A stretch of 64,000 nucleotides of DNA from Cadophora sp. MPI-SDFR-AT-0126 (Eukaryota > Ascomycota > Leotiomycetes > Helotiales > Ploettnerulaceae). The position numbers and the translations under genes are program-made. Location: NCBI GenBank assembly GCA_020747065.1, contig JAGMVK010000021.1:310001-374000 (forward strand), read 5' to 3'. Shown here piece after piece: positions 11,697-21,701 of this stretch. Every line of letters begins with the position of its first letter. Position 1 is the stretch's first letter. The notes below the pieces were generated by a model. The model was not told where the DNA came from, ran no database searches, and saw nothing but the letters and a program-made list of their open reading frames with translations.

Positions 11697-13869
11697 TTAT
11701 ACATTTGGCGATAACAAGTCATATTTCACACACCTCTCAACCTGTATCCCTATTAATAAGATCCAAAAATCGAACTGGGTGCCACTTACATCTTCAATGC
11801 TGGCTTGCAAGAATTTCCTGGCCTCCAGACCAGCCCAGACCTTCAGCATAGAGAAGTCTCCCTGCCTCAACATACCGCCTCCACTCTGCGCGCCGAGCTG
11901 TCTCAAAATAGGCAGAGCGCTGGAAAGTAAGTCGATATCCGGGTTCAAGCTTCTGCCAATACCTTCCAGCAGGAGAATGCTGATGACCACGTTGACGAAA
12001 TCGCCTTCCATGCGGACATGATGGGCTCGAACCATGTTAAGAACTTCATGCAAAATATCGCCTATTTTCATATTTCCCAGAGCAAGAGTGCGGCTTTTGA
12101 CTCCAAGTACGAGATGTTGCATCTTCAAAGCGAAGATCTCTTGATCAATGACAGCGTCAGGCTGTCTGCAACGCTCGCACATCAAGTGGCCAGCCTTGTA
12201 GCCGTCGAACTCGGCCACTGCTTTGAACAGATCCAAGAAATTCTTTCGATTGGTGGCGTTGAGTTCAGTGACGAGTCCTGTGTCGATGAAGATAAGCTGT
12301 GGTCTGAATCCCTCATTATCGATCCTCGAGAGCTCCGCCTCCCAAGCTTTGGGGTCTTTTTTGTGCCTGTATGGTCTGAGTCGAGCAAGAACTTGCTCAG
12401 TGACATCAGGCTGGGCTTGGGGATCTTCGTCCTTGTGCTTGCTAAATGGCAAACGTGGCTGTTCAGACTGGTAGAATCGGACCATGATATTACCAGGATG
12501 GAGATCTGCATGGACAAAATTATCCAGCAGTAACATCCTCAAGAAAGCATCAAGCCCTTCATCTGCAATTTCTTGCTGGAACACCCCGCCACCATTCTCC
12601 ATAAAGTCCGACAGAGGTATCCCTTGAGCAAATTCCTCTACCAGAACCTGTCTGGTTGTGAAAGCAGTGTACGGATATGGAAACCAAGCCGTTGTCCTCT
12701 CCTTGAAATTCTTCCTGAAGATGGTAAGATTGGCAGCTTCAATTCGAAGATCCAATTGCAATCTCATCATCTCTCCGAACTGCTCAACCTCATCAGGTAA
12801 AGATAGCCATTCAATGGTGGGGATGATATTCAGCATCGAAGCGAAAAAGCCCATGATTCTGAGGTCCCTCCGAACCATTCTTTCCACCCCAGGATGTAGG
12901 ACTTTGATGGCCACATACGTAGAAGGTACTCTCTGTGGTGTGCTCTTGATCAGAGTATCCACGTTCTTCCTGACGTTCTTCCGCAAATTGCGAGGCTCTT
13001 CCTCCACATCCGTCTCTCCAGGTGCAGCCAGATCAGGCTTCAATTTCGCCTTGTAAACTTGTGCAATAGCCCCAACTCCCAACGGCTTCTCGTTAAATTC
13101 CTCGAATATGTCCTCGAATCGTCTACCATCGAATGCTCTTCGTATAATTCGTTTCGTCTCGTGTAAGGAGTGTGCCGGTGCATTAGAGTGTAATTGAGAC
13201 ATTATTTCGCACATTTGCTCTGGAAATATATCTGATCGAGACGCGGCCCATTGCCCCAACTACGGTTCATTAGCATAACTCTTCTCAAGATTTGGAAGTC
13301 CATACCTTAATGAAAGCAGGTCCAGCACGCTCCATGGACCTCACCAAAAACCAATACCACCATAGCGTGCCGGACCTTTCGTTATCCCTCTTCTTGTCTC
13401 TCGCGCCGAACCAGAGGGCTGGCACAGTTACAATAACCGGCACGAAAATTACAACCAGATGCAAGAATCGCAAGCCAGTACACAGCGGCTCCCAGATATA
13501 CACATCTAGAAACACGACAATGCTATCCTTCACACGCTGGATGCCATGAGAATCCTCCTTGACTTCCTTTCTGATCTCTGCTCGCGATGCCTCCAACATC
13601 CGCTGCTCTGCCGTATGTTCCGTGCCATCATTATCCTTCTCCGAGAGCTCTACAAATGCCGCTGGACTCAAGCTTGCTGCTGCAGCCAGTATCAATCTAT
13701 TTCTCCTAGGCGGGGACTGAAAGAACCCCTTCTTGCTACCTCCCTGCCACCCGCCGCTGTATCCTCGTCGAGCGGCGATTTGGATGCGACATTGACATTG
13801 CAGCGCAGGCCGTAGCCGAGGAATGGCTTGACGAAGGCATGTGAGGCCTGTGCGAGAGGCTGCCCTCAT
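11697..13869 (-). CDS. Mitochondrial ABC1/UbiB-family atypical kinase (ADCK2/Cqd1-like)
   Basis: An atypical kinase-like protein of the ABC1/ADCK/UbiB family, which supports coenzyme Q and lipid homeostasis at the mitochondrial inner membrane. Exons 13869-13306 and 13259-11697 join exactly in the KxGQ motif (AFIK|LGQWAASR). The N-terminus is Arg-rich, lacks acidic residues (MRAASRTGLTCLRQ) and fits a mitochondrial presequence. A membrane helix lies near residues 128-155. The family's Ala-rich loop (LGVGAIAQVYKAKL, about residues 248-261), the VAIK lysine (about 307), the catalytic HADLHPGN (about 438-445) and the DTGL metal-binding motif are all present, the last two separated by an insertion of about 60 residues rich in charged residues. 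This spacing resembles ADCK2/Cqd1. Near the C-terminus a strong GTAAGT donor (11789) opens a possible 48-nt intron ending GATACAG; its length is divisible by three, so the frame ends at 11697 whether or not it is removed. Confidence 0.9.
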
Positions 13870-14285
13870 GATCCTTAAGTGGAAGCTGAAGCTTTCGTGA
13901 AGGGTTGCTATCGATGCTCCATTGGGGCTTGGTGGGTAAGAGCGGTTTGTTGACTCGATACGAAGCTTGTGATTCTGGGCTGCATCTCGAATTCAGTGAC
14001 GTCAGGCGGCATTTGAAAGGGGGAAAATGAATGGCATTTTCGAGGACAAAACTTCGAGAGATAATGCCTACTAATTGAATCACTTAATCAGTTCAATTAT
14101 GATCATCCTAGAAAATTCGAAGGGGCTGAAAAGTCATGAAGAGTAGGCGTTTGGATGTGATGTGATGTAATGGGAACAGAAAAGTCTCGAAGAATCCGAG
14201 CGCTATGCAATTTGGTATCATATACAATGATCTAGTAGCAACAACGAAGCTTCTATGCAAAGATAAGAAGTGTAATGGGTATCCT
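13870..14285. other. Intergenic stretch
   Basis: Promoter side of the ABC1-kinase gene and 3' side of the NOL8-like gene. No gene or repeat seen. Confidence 0.6.
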
Positions 14286-16061
14286 TCAAATGTCACGACG
14301 CTCTCTTTTCTTATTTTCCCTCTGGCGCTTCTCCTTTGCAGCAGCCTTCTTCCTTCCGGTCCAGGCGCGCCTCACATCCCCTCTATTCTCATAGAACCAC
14401 TTCTGGAAATCACTCTCGGGTTCTGTCTCCTTGCCTTTGCCTTTAGTCTTCTCGCAGTTTCGGATCGGAGAGCTAGCAACTGCCTGTTCATCTTCCCCGT
14501 CTTCCTCGCTCGGCCAGACAAATCTCTTATTTGGGTGAGCTGTATCTGGGGTTGGAGCAGCACTTCGCATACCTCTAAATTCAAAGTCTTTCTGCGTGAA
14601 AGGTGTGAGAGGAATCTGCAGATGGGTCTCAGCTTGGATTTCTTCGTCATCTTCATCTGCACCAAAAAAGCTGAATGACGATTCGGCAGCTTTAGGCGGC
14701 TCCATGGCATTGGATTTTGGCTGTTTGTATAAAGCTTCCAATGGGTGTACCGAGGAGGCAATCGGGGTAGACGTAAGTGAGTCGGGAATTTTGATGCTTA
14801 GAGAGGGACCATTTGATCCCTGTGATTTACTTGTGACTGCTGCTTGTGGCTCTTCGACTTCGGAGTCTGCGTCGGATTCATCCGAATCTGATTCATCAGA
14901 CGAATCCGAGCTTGACGAGGAATCTGCGTCTACCAACTTATCTTCGGCCACGGACTCGTCGGCAGACGACTCATCGCTCGAGCTACTATCTCGCTCTGAG
15001 GAGTCTTGGGCTGCCAGAGGGCTTGGGCTTGATCGAAGTTTGTGGTCAGAATCATCTTCTGAACTGTCATCGCTGGAATTGACATTCTCATCTTCACTAC
15101 CAGGGCTGGAAGAACTTGAGTCGCTAGAACTACCCCTAGCTGCTTTTTGTAGCTGTGCATCTTGTAGAGCCCTACTCTGCTGCTCCGTCTCTGAGTCTGC
15201 GGGTATTTCGACATCAGAGTCCGAGTCGCTATCTGAATCGTCACTGGAACTGGAATCGCTGGAGCTCTCTGCGTTTTCACTAACAGGAGCCGTATCGTCC
15301 ACCTCCATGTGATCCAGCTCTGCGTCGTGCAATTCTTCTTCCAAATCACTCCCCACTGGGACCGATATGATCTTCTGTGACTTCTTGGCCTGCTCGACTA
15401 CATTTCCTTCCTCATCTACCCAACCCTTCCCCTCCACAAACTCCACCACGACCCTTGTGCTATTGGACACTCCGCTACCGCGCAGGAAGGTCGCGTATTT
15501 CGTAGTTTTCGCAAATTCGTGCACGATGGCTTCCCTTCCAGCCTTCCTCTTTTTCTTGTCTGGCTTTACCTCCGCAGTCTTCCCTTTCGACGCAACATTT
15601 GGCGGCAGATTTGTCTTGAAGAGACATTCCGGACCCGTAGTATATTTTGATTTGATGATTGTTTGATCTTTCTTCGCATCCTTCGCTGGTGTTGTCCATC
15701 CCCTCTTGACCTGCCTCTCTCCGATATCCACGCCTGGCAATTCGTCCCGTTTGCGCTTCGTTTTCCTGTCCTTTTTGGGGCGCTCTGGTTCTTCCTCTTC
15801 AATGACGACCTGCTTCACTGGGCGTGCCTTCTCAATGCGAACCTTGGTACCCTTGAGAATTGTGCCATTCAGCTTCTTCTTGATTTTCTCGGCGTCCATA
15901 GTCGGAAGTTCGACGTAGCCATAGCCTTTCTCGGGGAATGTGACGATGCTGTGGTACGAGATGTTGCGCGCGTTCGGGAGGATCGTGGGAGGGATGATGG
16001 TTTTCAGAAGGCCAGCATTGAAGGGCGTAATGTGGAGACGGATGTATTCGGTCTCCTCCAT
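14286..16061 (-). CDS. Nucleolar RNA-binding protein, NOL8/Nop8-like
   Basis: Single exon, 591 residues. Residues 1-80 or so form an RRM (RLHITPFNAGLL, then GYGYVELPTMDAEKIKKKL and an ILKGTKVRIEKARP ending). Then follow a Lys/Arg-rich segment, a very acidic Ser/Asp/Glu-repeat region (about residues 230-410) and a basic C-terminus (GRKKAAAKEKRQRENKKRERRD) with a preceding 'DFQKWFYENRGDVRRAW' block. An N-terminal RRM, acidic middle and basic tail match NOL8/Nop8-type 60S ribosome-assembly factors, so a role in pre-rRNA processing in the nucleolus is likely. Another acidic nucleolar RRM protein (Nop6-type) cannot be excluded. The long Ser-rich open frame on the opposite strand is a shadow of the acidic repeat. 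Confidence 0.8.
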   Translation of the reverse strand: MEETEYIRLHITPFNAGLLKTIIPPTILPNARNISYHSIVTFPEKGYGYVELPTMDAEKIKKKLNGTILKGTKVRIEKARPVKQVVIEEEEPERPKKDRKTKRKRDELPGVDIGERQVKRGWTTPAKDAKKDQTIIKSKYTTGPECLFKTNLPPNVASKGKTAEVKPDKKKRKAGREAIVHEFAKTTKYATFLRGSGVSNSTRVVVEFVEGKGWVDEEGNVVEQAKKSQKIISVPVGSDLEEELHDAELDHMEVDDTAPVSENAESSSDSSSSDDSDSDSDSDVEIPADSETEQQSRALQDAQLQKAARGSSSDSSSSSPGSEDENVNSSDDSSEDDSDHKLRSSPSPLAAQDSSERDSSSSDESSADESVAEDKLVDADSSSSSDSSDESDSDESDADSEVEEPQAAVTSKSQGSNGPSLSIKIPDSLTSTPIASSVHPLEALYKQPKSNAMEPPKAAESSFSFFGADEDDEEIQAETHLQIPLTPFTQKDFEFRGMRSAAPTPDTAHPNKRFVWPSEEDGEDEQAVASSPIRNCEKTKGKGKETEPESDFQKWFYENRGDVRRAWTGRKKAAAKEKRQRENKKRERRDI

Positions 16062-16246
16062 ATTACATTAATGTGTAAGGTATTTGATGGTTTCTGCTGG
16101 AGCTGGCCCTTTTGTGTAAGATAACTGGGGACTCCTCGGCTAAAGCCTGAGGCCAGAAGACTTAGTGAGGACTTAGTGGACTGGCCGGGATTTGACGAAT
16201 TATTATCATGAAATAAGAAAATTTTCACCAGTCAGCAGATTTTCAT

Positions 16247-16480
16247 GGGCGACTGGGTTAGTTACAACACCTCAACTCATCACATCTACATGCTAATAAT
16301 GAACAGTCTAGGGGTAGTAAGTGGCTTGCGCTCTCCTCATCGAGGCACCATCTAACGACAAAACAGTGATTTTCGTTTCGCAGCCTGTTAACACAGCTGA
16401 ATATATGAAAGGTCAGGGGTTCAATTCCCCTGTCGTCCATTGATTTATTCAAACAAGTTGATTAATTTTTTTTCCTTTTT
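16247..16480 (+). tRNA. tRNA-like Pol III element (possible intron-bearing or decayed tRNA gene)
   Basis: Bases 16415-16431 form a perfect T-arm (AGGGG-TTCAATT-CCCCT) carrying a B-box match (GGTTCAATTCC). It is preceded by a canonical variable region (AGGTC) and followed by a 7-nt acceptor strand GTCGTCC plus A (16432-16439), then an eight-T tract about 27 nt downstream that would stop Pol III. The matching acceptor strand GGGCGAC (16247-16253, one G-U pair) stands 190 nt upstream, directly followed by an A-box-like TGGGTTAGTTA. A candidate anticodon stem (TTCGT/ATGAA) with CGC in the loop lies between them, but no standard D-arm fits and the total length would require a very long intron. So it may be an odd tRNA gene, a tRNA pseudogene or a tRNA-derived Pol III transcript. 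Confidence 0.35.
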
Positions 16481-17104
16481 GCTTCTACGCTCTGAAACCT
16501 TTTTTTGAGCATTTCAGCCGATTTTTCATGAGCTCCCCTTTGACCCACTAGCTGAGTCATGCGCTTAGTTCAATAAGAATGAGAATTCTCCGTTTCTTGA
16601 TTGGAAGTCCTCGACATTGAATGTTTGACTTAAAACCACCATCTTTGGAGATTTCCTAAAATAGAAGTACTTCCTTTATCAAGCACAACCTTTGAGCTTT
16701 TTTAGTTCAATGTCTTTGTCTATCTCTGCAATACCGTTTCTCTTCAACGCCTTTGTTTTGATATAGCCGAGCCATTCGTCTCCGCATCCCCAAGAGAAGT
16801 GGAGGGGCTCACCTAATATGTCAGGAAGTTTTGCCCGGAGTCAATCAAAAGTTCAAGGCAACCAGGTAGCAATGTTGGTGAGCCCAATAGCCCGCCGCTC
16901 CTGCCCGCTACTCTGCATGCTGAGTTGGGTGTTGGCGGCTTCCTCTTCTGGAGGCGTCTACGTATACCTTACTTACTGATTCGTCTCCCATTATCTTATC
17001 AATTCTCAGTCCAAGCTCATCCTTCTCATCACACCGGGCATGTCTCGGAACATTTCTATGTCTTCCTTACAATCTTCTCCTAGCAGTCTTATCAATCCCT
17101 AAAA
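16481..17104. promoter_or_regulatory. Upstream region of the 908-aa protein gene
   Basis: No gene is supported. The last 150 nt before the ATG are pyrimidine-rich on the plus strand, as is common in fungal core promoters, and end in CCTAAAAATGGC, a good start context. Confidence 0.4.
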
Positions 17105-19831
17105 ATGGCTTCTATGCCCACCTCAAATCCTACCATCACATCCGTCGCCATGCCACCAACACCTCCTGAAAAGCATGCCCACAGCCCAGGTGGTGGGTAC
17201 TTCTCATCTAGTTCCCATGCTACGGGACAAAGTCCATTATCAGACAATAATATCACGAGTCCAGCGCCACTCTCCAGAAGTTCCACCCTCCTCCTGACTC
17301 CACCTATCTCCAAATTACCGTCGACTCAAGACAAAGGAGGATATTTCTCTTCCACAAAAGCCCGATCTGTATCTAGACATGCACGCACAACTTCTCCCGA
17401 CAACAATTCTATGCCGAGCCTCAGTCCAGGTCTTTCGTCTGGCGGGTCTATCCAATCATCGGACACCGGCTACAGCCTCTGCAGTTATAGCAGTGGCGAA
17501 TACCTCTCGCCTCCTCAATTCCAAGGCGATGATGACAAACCTCCGTATAGACCTCGCTCAGGAAGTTCGGACAGTCTTTCTATGATGACGAGGAAATTGC
17601 GAAGAGCGGGCACCGTACCTAATGATAAAAAGGTGAGGGTGAAACGACGACACCGGCGCCATCGATGCCGGCACAATCAGTCCAAAAAGGAAGACCCTCC
17701 TGAGTATTCGTGCTGGGCACAGTCTGGATGTCAAGTTGCCCCAACGGCACAAGCAGGGCAAAAACATCTTTGCAGCGGTCATGCTGGTTATCTCGTCCCC
17801 AGGAAAACACGACACGGCAATACTGATACCTTTGGACGATTGATGCCTCATTCCATGCCGGGTCCTGCACCACCAAACGTGACCAGACGGTGGAGCTCCG
17901 TAGAAGTCGGTGCACATCAACTTCGCCTTCAAACGCCCTTGCAATGTGAAACCTCCAGAGCAGTAAGAAGTCGCGGCTCGATAAGTAGAGATAACAGTGG
18001 TGAATTCATTCCAGAGAACATTAGGCATCGTTATAGAAGCTCGAGCTTCACGCGAGGTGCCATAGATCACGGTATAGTCGAAGCGATACGGGAAAAATTG
18101 ACGATTCGCAAGGTCACCACAACTGAATTGGAAAGGCCGGTGGTGCCACCGCTTTCCATTACTCTCAGGCGTGCGAGCGGTGCTAGCGGTGTTAGTGGTA
18201 GTTTTATCAGAAGCCCGAATGATCAGACTTCCTCGGTCGAGAATTCTGGGCTTACAACACCTCTTGCTGGAACACAACATGTCCCTGAGGATAGGCATCC
18301 TTCCGCTGCGTATTTAATTACGAGCGAAGATGTTGAGTCCATAACTCTTCTGATCGCCAAAAATATTCGGCAACACGTTCATTCCTATGACCGCAACAGC
18401 ATTCTCGATGATACGAGCTCGACGGCACAATCAGCCAGCAATACACGAACGCCCACTATATCCAGCATTGGAGCTGAGAGGCCAAATCCTTTCTCTACGA
18501 ATTCTGATACCGTCAACGTTGTGAAAATGCAGCCGACCAACTCTCGGACTTCTGATCAACGTGAGTATCTACAGGTAAAAGACTCGCAGATGACCATGCA
18601 CCGATCGGGCTCGAATAGGAGCGTACATGAACTTCTATGGAAAGGTTCAAGGAAGTCGTCTGGACATTTCTCCTCGACCGCCTGCGATACGTCTTCGGAG
18701 TCTGATACTTTCCCAGAAGTCATGTCCGAAAAGCGTGAGATGGAGCCAGTTGCTGAGAAGGGGAATGCGTTTGATCCTAAGAATGCAAGCGCATCTATCA
18801 GTGAGTGGTCCTGGAAACTACCACAGAACGATATCACGATGGTCGTTATATCGTCAGATTCAGATTCGAACGAGCCCGTATCGAGACAGGAAAGAATTAA
18901 AGCAAGAAGACGTCCACCGCTGAGGTCTGCAGCATCGACACCCAAGGAGCGTATGGCCGCTCGAGTTCGACCGTTTCCAAGATACGCGGCGTCCCATGAA
19001 CAGCTGCAAGATGTCGTCTCATTCCCTCCCCTTTCCAATAGGAAGCCTACGAGTGAATGGATTTCACCGCTTCCAGATATGGAGATAACGTCTCCCTTGT
19101 CATCACCCCCCTTTAAAAATTCTGGTTCGCTCTACGGCATTGGTGTCGATGTAACAACGGGATCGTCAGGCACTACGACATCCAAGCCGCCTTTCACTTC
19201 ATGGGTTCGGTCTACAGAAGCATCTCCATCTCAGTCACCAGGAATAGACTTTAGACAAGACTACGGCTTCGGTGGTCTAAGTGTTGATGCTCAAATGCAC
19301 AACGACGGTCGTCGGAAGAGCTCGGCGAAACCTCATCCCAAGGCGGCACCACGGACTGGCCAAACGTTTGCGATGGGCTCTTCCATCGGAGTTCACGCGA
19401 GTGAAAGAAGGAAGAACTCATCACCACGCATTCAGCGCGTTCGTACAATTGATAATATTCACAAAGGCGAACGCGATGAGCCTGCGAGCCGGTGGAGACC
19501 ACCATCTGTTTGTCCTCCTCGACTATCTCCAAGCCAACTATCGCTGAGTCCGGTCGAGGCTGAGGAAAGCAGGGAACAAAGGCTAGAAGACCGAGTTCCT
19601 GAGATGATGACACGACTACATAGGCTCAGAAGTGGATTTACGGATCGAATCAGCTTAGTAGAAGCCACGACCCCGCCCTTGCCAAAGTCTGATTGTGCTG
19701 GTATATATGGGACGATCACGGGTACCCTTAGAAGAAGTATTGGAGCTTCATGTCAAGGAAATGCTCCAACACATGATTGTGATGATTGTGCGAAGGAACC
19801 CAGAAATCCTAGTGTTGACTGGATTGGTTGA
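17105..19831 (+). CDS. Large Ser-rich intrinsically disordered protein, family not recognised
   Basis: One uninterrupted exon of 908 residues. The first 170 residues are Ser/Pro/Thr-rich. A strongly basic patch (KKVRVKRRHRRHRCRH, about 175-190) could be a nuclear localisation signal. It is followed by a short ordered-looking block with four cysteines and two histidines (CWAQSGC about 203, HLCSGH about 221, then GYLVPRKTRHGNTDTF), which might bind zinc. The remainder is disordered with many SP/TP sites and Arg-Ser pairs, and the C-terminus has another Cys cluster (DCDDC) before the stop. Codon use is steady along the frame and the start context is good, so the gene is real. Function is unknown; a nuclear or signalling-scaffold role is only suggested by the basic patch and phosphorylation-type sites. 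No membrane segment or signal peptide. Confidence 0.75.
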   Translation: MASMPTSNPTITSVAMPPTPPEKHAHSPGGGYFSSSSHATGQSPLSDNNITSPAPLSRSSTLLLTPPISKLPSTQDKGGYFSSTKARSVSRHARTTSPDNNSMPSLSPGLSSGGSIQSSDTGYSLCSYSSGEYLSPPQFQGDDDKPPYRPRSGSSDSLSMMTRKLRRAGTVPNDKKVRVKRRHRRHRCRHNQSKKEDPPEYSCWAQSGCQVAPTAQAGQKHLCSGHAGYLVPRKTRHGNTDTFGRLMPHSMPGPAPPNVTRRWSSVEVGAHQLRLQTPLQCETSRAVRSRGSISRDNSGEFIPENIRHRYRSSSFTRGAIDHGIVEAIREKLTIRKVTTTELERPVVPPLSITLRRASGASGVSGSFIRSPNDQTSSVENSGLTTPLAGTQHVPEDRHPSAAYLITSEDVESITLLIAKNIRQHVHSYDRNSILDDTSSTAQSASNTRTPTISSIGAERPNPFSTNSDTVNVVKMQPTNSRTSDQREYLQVKDSQMTMHRSGSNRSVHELLWKGSRKSSGHFSSTACDTSSESDTFPEVMSEKREMEPVAEKGNAFDPKNASASISEWSWKLPQNDITMVVISSDSDSNEPVSRQERIKARRRPPLRSAASTPKERMAARVRPFPRYAASHEQLQDVVSFPPLSNRKPTSEWISPLPDMEITSPLSSPPFKNSGSLYGIGVDVTTGSSGTTTSKPPFTSWVRSTEASPSQSPGIDFRQDYGFGGLSVDAQMHNDGRRKSSAKPHPKAAPRTGQTFAMGSSIGVHASERRKNSSPRIQRVRTIDNIHKGERDEPASRWRPPSVCPPRLSPSQLSLSPVEAEESREQRLEDRVPEMMTRLHRLRSGFTDRISLVEATTPPLPKSDCAGIYGTITGTLRRSIGASCQGNAPTHDCDDCAKEPRNPSVDWIG

Positions 19832-20491
19832 TTCGCTGCATGACAGGGACAAAGAGAGTGCGGAGCTTTATTGTTAAACAGAATGGCAGATGTTCCCAAA
19901 CAGGCTGACAATTGCGAAAGAATTTGGGAGTTTCTTTTCCTAAACACGGTGTCATGACTCGATCACTACTTTCATCAGTAACACGCCCCTTGCTTCCTCC
20001 CAGACTTTCAGGGAAACCTTAGAGTAACTAGAGCGAGTAAATGACAACAACCCATCAACACTATCCGCGGGCTTCAAAAAGTGGCATTCTTGATCTGTCA
20101 GGCTGAGAACAGAAGTTGAAGCATTAATAAGAGGTTTTCCCAAATATGACACGGATATCGTGTTGACGCAGTTGAGAAGCAGAGGACGCTCTTCTCAAGA
20201 CTCGTTCGGAAACTTAAGTCAATATTGTAGAAGGAAGTCAGAGCTGGTCCCATGATTTGTAGAAGTTCTTGCTATGGATGTTTATGAATGTAGCTGAAGC
20301 CACCTGCGGCTCACTTCTTATTTTAGGACCAAAGAGTAAATCATCGAGCCCTGTTCACACCGATCTGGGGAATCCAGCTTTCGACATCAATCAAACGACT
20401 GACCAGGAGAACTATACTTTGCACCGTTTGGTAGACTTTCGAGTTGGTGTGTCCGGCGGTTCATCTTCTGTAAACTTATCAGTCACTGCAT
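19832..20491. other. Convergent 3' region
   Basis: This lies between the ends of a plus-strand and a minus-strand gene. Nothing beyond short open frames. Confidence 0.6.
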
Positions 20492-21334
20492 TTACCAGAT
20501 AATGTCCTGTCTCTCACCATCTGAACTAAAATCATTCTTGATCCCACTTTCCGTTTGCATCCCCATCCCCACTTTTCTCTTCCTTATCTTAGTCTGCTCC
20601 TCTGTTTTCTTTCCTCCCTCTACCCTTTCAAGAACGAAGCAGGTAAACCACGGCTCGTCATGAATATCACACCTAAACTTAAGATACCGCCAGTTCGGGA
20701 TCCACTTCCCGTTTGCCGAGCTAGCTGCCACTGTCGAGGGCTTGAGCTCGATGAATGCGGTGTTGAGCTTGGGATGGGGCATGAAGTGCCGGATCTCTTC
20801 TTTCTCTCCGTTCATCCATCTCTCGAAACGGATAACGTAGGTTGATTGTTCGAGAAGTATTGAGTGTGCTGCTGGGAGGTAGGTTCGAGTCGAGGGGGCG
20901 TTGACGATGTTGACCACTGGTAAAAAGTATCATGTTACCATTGCTCTTATTAGAATTGAATGTAAATATCAGAGAAAGATGACCAGGTATCTTTTTGGGC
21001 AAAGAGAACTGGTGCACGAGATATATGGTTGAAGATATGAGGCCGACAATGTTGCTTACTGTAGTATGCAAAGTGGTAAATAGCCTGCTCGTGAGGACCA
21101 AGAGGCCGCGTGAGTGGGTAGAGCATGTCACAGCAGAACAAAGGTGCACTACACGTGCGCGTGGACCTGTACTCGTCAGGCTCTCTGAATTTGTTTTGTC
21201 GATCTCTGGGAGACTGAAGCTCACTTAGATGGCGGGGTGAGCAAGGAATAAGCTGCTGAGTCTGGCGGCTGTTGCTTATGCGGAGTGGTAAACGAGGGAT
21301 CATGGTTGACTGAAGACATAGCCTCAGCGGACAT
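20492..21334 (-). CDS. Hypothetical protein, about 213 aa, three exons
   Basis: No family recognised. A convincing 3' exon (20916-20492) follows a TTTTTACCAG acceptor. A GTAAGC donor at 21059 with a TTCTAAT branch point joins it in frame (phase 1) to an exon 21166-21060. A 58-nt GTGAGC...TACAG intron leads to a first exon 21334-21225 starting MSAEAMSSVNHD. A 40-nt variant of that intron (acceptor AATTCAG) also keeps frame and would add six residues. The product has a Pro/Gln-rich start, a segment LGPHEQAIYHFAYY, then a dense, folded-looking core with aromatic residues (ERWMNGEKEEIRHFMPHP, NWRYLKFRCDIHDEPWF) and a charged, variable tail. No signal peptide or membrane helix. Confidence is higher for the last two exons than for the first. 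Confidence 0.55.
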
Positions 21335-21701
21335 CTCATAATTTGCGAGGAGCAAATTGCGAGCTTGTCGCTGTTGAGATGTTCGGTCTTGGATTTGTGG
21401 ATAGGAACAAAATATAGCCGAGCGAAATGATGGAAAATCAACAATAGGAAGCAGTGACAAAAGCAATCGGAGCAATAGATTCACTGGGCCCTGAGACCCT
21501 GACCAGTAACAGAAATAGAACAAGAATAATAACGTGACGATCGGTCGCATCAGGCGAAGGGCATTCTTTGGCCCGACTTCCGCTTCAAAGATTAAATAAA
21601 GGGAAGTAAACAAACGTCCGCTGGGATTCAAACCGTAGTTGAGTCAATTGAGCACCATTAAATAAAGACGCTAGATGATTGATACCACTGGCGGCTAGTA
21701 A
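21335..21701. promoter_or_regulatory. Upstream region of the 213-aa protein gene and 3' end of the D-amino-acid oxidase gene
   Basis: No coding or repeat signal is seen apart from short open frames. Confidence 0.4.

Noticed and set aside
14596..15312. Plus-strand open frame of 238 codons, extremely Ser/Glu-rich
   Set aside because: It is the antisense of the acidic Ser/Asp repeat of the NOL8-like gene, whose RRM and basic tail show the minus strand is coding.
16258..16452. Minus-strand frame containing DDRGIEPLTF
   Set aside because: This peptide is the reverse-strand reading of a tRNA T-arm and acceptor, a known source of false proteins.
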